From NCBI GenBank assembly GCA_032718475.1, contig JAUCBJ010006003.1:1-59986 (forward strand): a stretch of 59,986 nt of DNA. Direction: 5' to 3'. The notes beneath the pieces were generated by a model. It did not search any database and was not told the origin of the DNA. It was given only the letters and a program-made list of their open reading frames with translations. The DNA comes from Nemertoderma westbladi. Taxonomy: Eukaryota > Xenacoelomorpha > Nemertodermatida > Nemertodermatidae. Positions 22,845 through 31,945 of this stretch are shown one piece after another (position 1 is the first letter of the stretch; each line of letters begins with the position of its first letter). A program made the translations under genes and the position numbers.

Positions 22845-24084
22845 TGTAAAAGCTTTTGCGGATATAACAAGTCATTTTTGTCCGCAATTTACTGTGTAAG
22901 TATTTTAGCGGACATAACAAGCCATTTCCCCCGTAATGCGCAGTATAGGTGCTTTAGCGGACATAACAAGCAATTTTTACCGCAATGAGCTTAATACTCT
23001 AAATAGATTGTAGTTCAGATGACGAAATCTGTCAGCTGATTTACTGTCGATGTGGAACTTCTTTGTTCAGCTCGCTCAGCTCAGCCAATCAGAGCAATTT
23101 TCATTTTATCTTGCACAGAGGCCTACGGAAAACCGGGCAATGCATTACGGTCTTTGTTTACCTTTCTGAGCGAGAACAACCGCTTGGAAATTCTTCTGTA
23201 CTTCTGTGTTGGAAGTTTCAGACTTTGACCTAAACATCAGAAACATCAGATGGCTTTGATTACAAGAACGTAAAACTATTAACTGAATCATACTTCATAT
23301 CTGAATCACTGAAACATCGCGGCACTACGCAACGCGATTCAACTACCGCATCACACCGCAATTCATGCATTGCTGCACATGGAACACTGCATAAGTAACA
23401 CATACTGACTGTTCACCGCATTATTTGATTCTGTTATTAATTGGTGTTATGTTGTTGGTGTATATTGCTGATATATTTGGAGAATACCGATGAATAATCA
23501 TAAAACCCCCAATCTTCTTGATTACTAAAGGTTAGAGGAACAGGTTTACCGGTAGCAACTGCGACTTACATTATAGTGGTTTTGGTATGAATTAAATGCT
23601 ATTTCATAATCCCTACATGTGTCAGTTGCGATCCTCCTTATATATGATCAAATTCATTGACGGTCGGCAGATCAGTGCGCAGTAGTGTGAACTAGTGTGA
23701 AGTCGTGTGAAGTAGTGTGAAGGTTAATAAAGCATCTCCTAAAGAATGCGCTTTTTACGAAACTCAGTAGCCATCCAGTTGTGATTAGTATAAGTCATAA
23801 CTCTGTTTTATACTTAAAGCGCCACGTCCTAAAGGAACTGTTAATATTTCCCCGAAAGTAAATATATTGTCAGAGATTATATATTAACGATCAATCGAAT
23901 AATACAGTAGGTCTACACTGCAATCACTATCAAAGCATCCGAATCCAGTCTACCTTAACTGTGGGTGAATGGTCACGCACAGGCTGGCTTCGGCTGATGT
24001 AACTTCAGTACATTAAATAATTGATATACAAAAAGACAATTAAAATTGGCAGGTTAAACTGCTAAAGGTCTAAAAGCGCGAACA
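22845..24084 (+). mobile_element. A2 3' LTR
   Basis: This 1240-bp LTR runs TGTAAAAGC...GCGCGAACA, preceded by GGGAGCGG (polypurine-like, 22837-22844). Its first 150 bp carry a diverged tandem repeat of about 50 bp (GCGGACATAACAAG). It is the reverse-oriented counterpart of the A1 3' LTR at 24156. A2 is truncated at its 5' end, so no target duplication can be checked. Confidence 0.88.
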
Positions 24085-24155
24085 CGTATCATCTGCCTAC
24101 TGTACTTACCTTACATCACAATACATTACACTCTCTAGACTTAGAACATTAGACA
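24085..24155. other. Spacer between tail-to-tail 3' LTRs
   Basis: This is 66 bp of non-element sequence plus AGACA (24151-24155), the left half of the A1 target duplication. It is the loop of a long imperfect palindrome formed by the A2 and A1 3' ends. Confidence 0.8.
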
Positions 24156-25511
24156 TGTTCGCGCTTTCAGACCTTTAGCAGTTTAACCTGCCAATTTTAG
24201 GTGTCCTCTTGTTTATAAATCGACTTTAGCCTATAACAATTATTTAATGCACATGAAGTAACATTAGCCGAAGCCAGTCTATGCGCGATCATTCACCCAC
24301 AGTTAAGGGAGACTGGATTCGGGTGCTTTGAAGTTATTGCGTTGCAGACCTACTGTATTATTCGATTGATCGTTACTATATAATCTCTGACAATATTATT
24401 CACTTTTGGGGAAATATTAACTGTTCCTTTAGGACGTGGCGCTTTAAGTATAAAAACAGAGTTATGACTTATACTAAACACAACGGGATGGCTACTGATT
24501 TTCGTAAATAGCTCATTCTTTAGGATATGCTTTATTATCTGTCACACTGCTGCATACGACTTCACGCTGCTGCACACTGATCTGCCGACCGTCACTGAAT
24601 TTGACCAAATATAAGGACGATAGCAACTGACACATGTAGGGATTATGAAATAGCATTTAATTCACACTAAAACCACTATAATGTAAGTCGCAATTGCTAC
24701 CGGTAACCGGTCCCTCTTACCTTCAGTAATCAAGAAGATTGGGGGTTTTATGATTATTTATCAGTATTCTCCAAATATAACACTACTACTACTAGGATCG
24801 GCATGCTGCATTGCAGCTGCATTATTAAGAATGCTGTGCCGGCTTGTCAACAAAAAATATAACAACATATCCATCAACATATAACAATTAATAACAGACA
24901 GTAAACAGCAGTAAAATAATGCGGTGAATAGGATTGAGTGAGTGCAGTTTGCAGTTTGCACAGTGATTCAGTTGTTTCATCAGATGTTATGGTTTGTTGA
25001 ACAGTTGCACAGTGCAGTCGTAATGCATTGATTGCCAGTTGACAGGATGTCCGTAGGTGCCGAGTTGGTAGATGCAGCCAGGTGCAGATAATAGATTTAC
25101 GTTCTTATAATCAAAGCCGTCTAATGTTGGCCAAAGTCTGAAACTTCTACAGAAGCACAGAAAAATAATTTCCAAGCCGATGTTCTGAGGCTCAGAAAAG
25201 GTAAACAAAAACCGTAATGCATTGCGCGGTTTTCCGTAGGCCTCTGTATAAGATAAAATGAAAATCTCTCTGATTGGCCGAGCCTGAACAAAGAGAGGCT
25301 CCACGTGTACAGTAAATCAGCTGACAGATTTCGTCATAGGAGTTCCAGTCTCTTAGAGTATTAGGCGTATTGCGGCAGAAAATGGCTTGTTATGTCCGCT
25401 AAAACACCTACAGGGTACATCGCAGAGAAAATGGCTTGTTATGTCCGCTAAAACAACTACACAGTTCATTGCGGAGAAAAATGACTTGTTATATCCGCAA
25501 AAGCTTTTACA
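24156..25511 (-). mobile_element. A1 3' LTR
   Basis: This 1356-bp LTR runs TGTTCGCGC...GCTTTTACA on +. The left flank AGACA matches AGACA after the partner LTR at 52771-52775. It differs from the partner (51515-52770) by about 27 substitutions, an ~82-bp extra segment near 24782-24863 flanked by short AAATATAACA repeats, and a 21-bp segment missing from the partner. Three ~50-bp tandem units (ATGGCTTGTTATGTCCGC) fill 25375-25505 at the U3 start. The minus-strand GGGAGCGG next to 25511 is the likely polypurine tract. Confidence 0.92.
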
Positions 25512-25589
25512 CCGCTCCCAGAAAATGGGATTTAATTCTATAAAATATAAAAAATCACAGTTTCTAAAATATAAAAATACTCTAAACAG

Positions 25590-28133
25590 TTAGTCTTTCT
25601 TACGCGAACGGCGTTTACGCAGTTTTTTGAGGCTAGCAAGAGTCATTTTCTCTTTGGGGCGAGCCACTTTATTAGGATGGCTATAACTCCTGGGTGAGGT
25701 GTGCAATACAATTGCATCGGAAGGTTTAGGATTACAGTTGGTGTATCCGCCAGTCGAGGTACTCGGTTGATCGGTATCAACCTCAGTGGAACGAGGTCGA
25801 ACAACCTTCAGAGCGCGTTTCAAGACAGCAGCTCTTACTGGTCCCTGACGATTCGTCTGCACGAGAGAGGTAGGTGGACCGTGTGTAGTGAGAAATTTCC
25901 TCGGTTTGATGGTTCTTTCCGACTCGCGTTCTCGGGCTCTGTCGAAAACGATATGCTTCTCCTCGAGCTGATTTTCCTCCGCTTGTCGTTGGAAGCATTC
26001 GTCTAAAACTCTTTTAGAGAGTAGGGTCGTCCAAGTTCGATATCTTCTTAGAGATTCTGGATTTCCCGATCGAACTGAGATAAAGCTAATTCGTTTACCG
26101 CTTGGACTTGCTGCTGCAATTTACGTTTCTCTAAACAATCGTAGGTTCCTTTTCCGATCTTTTGTCGAATAGTGTCTAACGCGTTGCATACAACTCTCTT
26201 CTCCATCTCGGTGACAGGTTGTATCGGGGTTAAACCGGGACGATTATATGGGTTGAACGGCGATATTAAATGTCCGCATCCCAATCCAGCTAGGTAGGAT
26301 GGGCGAATATCTAGGGAGCCCACAACCGGAGTGCCACCAACTAATTGTTCAGGTAACACTAGATCTTTGAACAATGAGTACAGCTCAGGAGGATCCGTCA
26401 TACTATTAGGATCAAGAGTCTGAGGTCTCACCAGGGAATGAGGAGGTCTGACCGAGTATTCCGGAACTCTGATCATAGGTTTATTTAAGGATCGTTTGAG
26501 TCGAGTCGAGTAGGTGATACGTCGAACAAGTTTCGCTCGAAACTCCCATAAATATAGAGAGTAAAACTATGTTTAGCGCAACGTCTCCGCGGATGTTTAT
26601 GTCTTTCCGTGTGTTGGTTGGGTCTAGGGCATTCATTGTAATAATACCAAAGACGCACGTCTTGTAGGGGAAATGCTGGTGATCTTTCTCCAGTTTTACA
26701 ATGTCTCTCTCAAGAATTCCAAATATACGTTGAAGTCACTGCGTTTAGGGGCTGTCCAAGTATGACGTCAGCACTTTAGGGGGGGGAGGGGGGTTGGGAA
26801 AATCTGATGACGTGCTGATGAGGGGAGGGGAGGGGCTCAGCCAAAATCTGACGTCAGCATGTTCATTTATAGGTGCTAGAAGAGATATAGCAGAAGAGTA
26901 AATAGCTTGCCTATTTTAATTGTTCGAAGCCCCCGAAGGCCCGTAGCACGACCTTCTGTTTCAGTTACCAGTCACCATGTTTCAGTGATTACGACGCGTG
27001 CTACTGGGGTACTGCGGTACAGCGGTTCGCCTGAAAATGAAACATTAATCCTAAGCTAATGATTGTTAGAGACTGCAGTACCGTTACCTCTACCGGTTCA
27101 TATAGGCTTATTATTAGCTTATGTTTGTTTATTATCATTCATAAACTGCTGTCGCATCAGGTACAAGTATGTAAACTTTAGGCATCACCCATGTGAAGAA
27201 TACCAGGATTTCACTTTTCGGTCGACTTTTTATTGGAATTTTATATATGGAGAATTTTTATTTTTTTTTAATTTATCTTTATTAAGTGTTTTGTAGCGCT
27301 TATTTCTGTCTTATAACCTGTACATATACTAATTCGTTTATTGTTTTGGTTAGATTCAGCCCTTCAGTAACCTGTGTTTTTGGTGAAAACCTGGTATTCT
27401 TCACATGGGGGTAACTGCAAAGTGAAACATAACGGCAGAAAGTCTGGTATTCTTCACATGGGCCCGATAGGCTATCCTACTACAACTCTATACCTTCCTA
27501 TAGTAGATAAGCTATGTAACAGCCAGCCCCCGTGCACCCCCCTCCAACTGTCCAATGCAATATAATCAGATAATACCTTTACCCTGCTGATAATAGTTTA
27601 TTACAAAAAAAAATGTTAATCTGATTTAGGGGGGGGGGGGGGGGGGGGTCGATGCCTATCTGATGATATCTGATTTAGGGGAGGGAGGGGGTCAACATTT
27701 TGGGGAAAAGTGCAGACATCATACTTGGACGGCCCCTTATCCGGTTCTTTAACGTCTTCTCTTTTGAGTTGGTTTCGAATAGAATTTTGTGTTCGATTCT
27801 CAGTTTATCGTTCCGACTCCGCTGGGTATGATATTTAAATAGGATCATTTCCCTTTCGGTGTCTACATCGTCCATATCGTGTAAATCGATAGGATCGCCA
27901 TTAGTAAAGAAGTCTATATACGTACCATTACGATGCGTATAGCGAGCGGTGAATTTTCTATAGTCCAATTCACGCGTGAGCTGTTCCTTTGACATTGGCG
28001 GTTCGATATAACGGCCATCATCCTCCGTAGTGGGTGGACTAGCGTCGCCGCGTATTAAACTATCAACAAACGCTTGCAATGGTAGGGTATATCGCTCCCT
28101 GATACCAAGATCATCTTCTATCAACTCAGTCAT
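25590..28133 (-). pseudogene. A1 ORF3, interrupted by a MITE
   Basis: This starts MTELIEDDLGIRERY at 28133. The N-terminal part is open to a frameshift near 27785. The MITE 26748-27736 then splits it. The remainder is read in pieces: 26048-26476 (IRVPEYSVRPP... with SPFNPYNRPG), then 25783-25998 and 25590-25862 for the C-terminal end. That end finishes with a coiled coil rich in Gln/Glu and a basic tail (KKLRKRRSRKKD). The ~50-codon segment after EFLRET present in A3 is missing here as in A2, so A1 and A2 share a subfamily of ORF3. Product unknown. Confidence 0.72.
26748..27736. mobile_element. Harbinger-like MITE
   Basis: This 989-bp insertion in A1 ORF3 is flanked by TTA on both sides (26745-26747 and 27737-27739). 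The empty site is visible in A2 (GCGTTTATCCGG read on the opposite strand). Terminal inverted repeats of about 30 bp begin GGGGCTGTCCAAGTATGACG at the left and GGGGCCGTCCAAGTATGATG at the right, with three mismatches. A 3-bp TTA/TAA duplication and GG...CC ends fit PIF/Harbinger. No transposase is encoded. A 20-bp G run (27629-27648) and G-rich blocks lie just inside both ends. Confidence 0.85.
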
Positions 28134-29859
28134 AGCTGCTATATGAGTTTATCGATATTATAATAAATTATAATTTAGGCTAGCGGTCGTTGCTGCCTCC
28201 CCCTCAATGCCCCCGGACAGCGCAAGCTCCTCAGCGCTGATGTACTGCCGCCGCTGTGTCTATCGCCAACGTAGTAGCTACACAACGACAACAACAACCA
28301 GCGCGAGTCACTCCACTGTCCGTCCCAAGGGCTTAGATTAACAACAGTTCTTACTGCAGAGGTAGGACTACATTCACAACTGCGACTCACTACTGTAAAC
28401 ACACTTTAGTAGTAACATTCACCTATAAACGCACAAATTCCACACAACTGTCACAAATTGTACACATTCGGGCCATTTGTCCGTTAGTCAAGTGCCTTCC
28501 AGAATGCCACATTATTATTATGTATCCCTGGATACTAGCAGTGCGCTATTTATTCTGTATGCTATTCAATGGGGCAAGCTTTTTATTGTTCTTTTAACTC
28601 ACTTCTAATTCTAGCGTGGTTGTTGCTATGGTGACATTATGGAAAGCTAGCAGTAGAATTAGGGTAATTCTCAGGCATACAGATCTGGGATGCTATTTAA
28701 TAGTAATTCTTTAATTGTCAATATCCCCCCTTATACATGATTTTATGAATTTCATCGGCTATTGACTATATATTGGAGATTCTCTCACACTAATATACTT
28801 AATAGGGTGAATCTTCGCTCCCATAATCTATTATTTAATGGAATTTTGGGAATGTTATAAATTGTATAAAATAACAATTTATCAAATTCATGAGAGGATA
28901 TGAATTTAAATTATTCCCGTAAATTTTATTATTTAATATTAAATAGGCACAATTTTATTCCAGAGCATGTCTGGGGACTGGGATCCTTGATTCTAGGAAA
29001 TTTGTCCTTTTAAGAGTATCGGTAAGTGCTACGATATCTTAATCGACTAGAATTTTAAAGGATCTAAATTTTAACAGATTTTGATTTATATATTTTCTTG
29101 GTTTACAAACTCCTTAGAGTTTATTTGTATGCATTTACTCTATTATAACATTTGCTTTAATAGATTTTTATAAATATTAACTATGTAATATTTAAGATGG
29201 GCACCGATTTATTCCAGAACATGTCTGGGGACGTTAACCACTGATTCTAGAATTTTGTCTTTCAAGTATATCGGTGGGTGCCGCGATATCTTAATCGACT
29301 AGAATTACAGATAGTCAAAGGGTTTAACAGATTTATTTTGCGTTTTACGCTACTGTTAAAGGGACATCACGCTACTATATGTATTATTTAATATACGGTA
29401 TGAGAGCAATATTGCAAGAAGCAATGTCAGTGAGAAGAGGCAAGTCGTTTCCAAGGTCTACCCAGAGCTTGGTTTAGCCGAGACACGAGGATCTGAACTT
29501 TGCATTCCTAATACTGTACTTACCAATAATACTTGAGTAAAGTAGGAGCTCTATGGTACTTTAATAAGTACGGATATTTCATCTTACTGTAGTCGCGTAT
29601 TTATAATATGATACGGACAGTAAGGAAAGAGAAAATAATTATTTCTCACCGTTACGCTAAATATATATAATATAAGTAATTAAGTAATAAACGCGAATAT
29701 ATATTGCACTAATTCTACTAAATAATCGCTAAAATAACATTCTACTAAATAAAATTAAAGAAAACGATTATTATAAAATTACATAATAATACGTACATAA
29801 ATATAAAAATAATAAAACAAATATAAAATAATATAGTCACACACCCACTCCAGACGCTG
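28134..29859 (-). other. A1 untranslated block between pol and ORF3
   Basis: This is homologous to 8877-10530. It keeps the two diverged direct repeats (about 28955-29055 and 29207-29310), with an extra ~90-bp segment between them (about 29079-29168). No reading frame is conserved among the copies. The AT-rich part next to pol (29600-29850) could contain termination or splice signals, but none can be assigned. Confidence 0.7.
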
Positions 29860-30678
29860 TTACGTTGGGGAGTCCCTAGATGTTTGTTGGATGAGGGAGG
29901 TGGTCGTGGGAAGAGTATCTTGCCTTCCATAGTTTCCGGATAGTTCTCTGTCTCTTTCCAGTAAACATAAACGACCAACTGGGCGATTGAGCTGCTGCGT
30001 TTCGAATACAATTCCAGGTTTCTTAAAGTTACGTCGCATGACGACGAGTTCTACCGATCGCACTAAACCATCATCGGAGATATGAGTCTCGATGATACGA
30101 CCTGTCTGCCACCGCTTACGTGGAAGATCTGATTCCACAATAAGGACCATGTCTCCGGCGCTGACGTTTTCTTGCTGCGCAAACCACTTGGTTCGAAGTT
30201 GTAGCATAGGCAGATAATGTTTTTCGAAATGGTCAGTGAAACGACGGGATAATAACTGCATAAGTTGCCAAGTTTGTCGGCAGTATTCGTCTCCGTCCGT
30301 GATTTCCGAGCATGGGAGCATGGCTACAGGTTTCTTCAGTAGGAAGTGCACGGGTGTTAGCGCTTCCAGGGAGTCGGGACTCGATGAGACTGGCATAAGC
30401 GGTCTCTCGTTAAGATAGGCGGCAATTTCTTCCATTAACGTCCGCAAAAGTTCGTCGGTGAGATACGCGCGGCACGGCACTATAAAGTGAAATGCGGTCT
30501 TCACGCTTCTTATTAATCTCTCCCAACTTCCTCCCCACCAAGGGGCGTCGGCGGCGTTGAAGGTCCAGCTAGATGCTGTTACCCTTAGCTGATCGTCCAC
30601 CTGTCTTTGGTTCCAATCTCTAACGTAAGCCTTGATCTCATTATTGGCGCCAATGAAGTTCGTTCCCTTATCAGATCT
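29860..30678 (-). pseudogene. A1 integrase C-terminal half
   Basis: This is the continuation of the A1 pol after the insertion of element B. It begins near MRSDKGTNFIGANNE with the second catalytic Asp of the integrase core and keeps the catalytic Glu in GGSWERLI. It ends with the BEL/Pao C-terminal domain (DUF5641; RTKWFAQQENVSAGDMVLI) and a family-A tail (GNYGRQDTLP...RDSPT). The frame is open for 273 codons. The N-terminal half lies at 44363-47222; the enzyme cannot be made from the interrupted copy. Confidence 0.88.
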
Positions 30679-30683
30679 CATCG

Positions 30684-31238
30684 TGTGACGGGATCCAAGG
30701 AGGATCCCGGTTTATCCGCGGTTGTTCAAAGTACGCGTCCCCGCCGTTTGTGTGGAAAGAGTTTGAGAGTTCTGGTGTTATTGATTCTCTGATATGTATA
30801 ATATAGACGTTAAATGGATATAGTATAAATGGTGTAATATATTGCAATTGAAGTATAGTATGTACAGGTAATGGTGGTAGGCAAGGACGGTCTTAGAAGT
30901 CTCCGCTCTACCCTAGCTAACCGACTAACACAAATGAGATAACTGAATAACTGATTACTGATACCTAATAATATATTGCACGGTTCGGCCGTTGTTACAG
31001 TACCTAGCCGGTGCCTGCCCCCCCATTGGCTGATATCCCTGTTGGCGCCCTTTGGAATGTTTCCCCTTCACTCCCGCAATTCTCTCTCTGTCAGGGGTAT
31101 GGCCCCTGACCCCTATTGTGTGTTTCTCCTTCCCACTTTGTTGGGGTGGCACGAGTGGTTGATTACCCAACCTCGTGGCCCCCAATATTGCTTAACGGCT
31201 TACTTTGTGGGGTGTTAGCGGAATTGGATAAGCTAACA
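30684..31238 (-). mobile_element. Element B 3' LTR
   Basis: This 555-bp LTR runs TGTGACGGGATCC...AGCTAACA, so it is TG...CA. It is nearly identical to 43803-44357. On the minus strand the LTR begins TGTTAGCTTATCC directly after the GGGGGGGAG polypurine tract. Confidence 0.94.
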
Positions 31239-31247
31239 CTCCCCCCC
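31239..31247 (-). promoter_or_regulatory. Polypurine tract of element B
   Basis: GGGGGGGAG on the minus strand abuts the 3' LTR, the expected site of plus-strand DNA priming during reverse transcription. Confidence 0.8.
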
Positions 31248-31276
31248 ATGCTATCTTCCCGGTGAGAAGATAGCAT
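31248..31276 (-). promoter_or_regulatory. Perfect hairpin next to the polypurine tract
   Basis: ATGCTATCTTC and GAAGATAGCAT form an 11-bp perfect stem with a 7-nt loop, directly upstream (minus strand) of the polypurine tract of element B. It could help define the tract or act in RNA export or 3'-end formation; that is inference. Confidence 0.7.
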
Positions 31277-31945
31277 CCTCCTCAAGTGCGCTACAATTCC
31301 GCTGGATCCCGATCTAGTATCGGGTGTGGGGTGGAATTATTTTCTCTCGGAGCCGGCTTTCCAGGTCGCTCCCTATGGGTATGATAATGCTACCCGGTTC
31401 GCCTGGCGTCCCATGTCGGGCCGATCGTGCGCTCCTCTCACACGACTTTTGTTTCCCCAACACTTTCGCCACTTTAACTCCACTCTGTTCTCACCCTGAC
31501 TCTCCTCTACTTCTCCTCTCTTTTGCTCTAACTCTCGGACTTCCCTGTCCCTCACTCAGTCTCTTATCCTCCCCCCCCCACACTTGAATTGCATCCGCAC
31601 TCTCTCCGCACTCCGCACTATCACCTTTACTCGACCCCTCTTTGACTACCCCATCCCTTCTGACGAGTCTCACCCCCCCTCCTGTGCCGTCGCACTCAAG
31701 AAGTGTGGAATCGTCTGGTGTCTCGTCCATAGTGCCATAGTCAGTTGGCCCCCCAGTCCCAGTAGCTCATTGAGAAAGGTTGAATGACTATAGTACTTAC
31801 TTCGAACGTATATATTCTCGTAGATCACTGATAGCTACGTACGTACATACAAATTGCACTTATTTGATTATTTAGATTACTTGAATTTGTACTTAATAGT
31901 CCGCACGTCTCACGTGGCGCCTTCCAGGCGTACCACATCGAAGCC
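31277..31945 (-). other. Element B 3' untranslated part
   Basis: This lies between the accessory ORF stop and the hairpin. It is pyrimidine-rich on +, with scattered short frames on both strands, none with recognisable features. No gene is seen. Confidence 0.6.

Noticed and set aside
24781-24864. 82-bp extra segment in the A1 3' LTR as a MITE
   Set aside because: It is bounded only by short AAATATAACA repeats and has no clear inverted ends; a deletion in the partner LTR by slippage is as likely.
21342-28133. ORF3 as an envelope gene
   Set aside because: No signal peptide, membrane segment or furin-like site is visible in any copy, and the C-terminus is basic and coiled-coil.
19310-30020. 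Large palindrome as a segmental inverted duplication
   Set aside because: A1 has its own target duplication (AGACA) on both ends and belongs to an intact 28.6-kb element. The arms differ by many substitutions and indels, so two independent insertions explain the symmetry.
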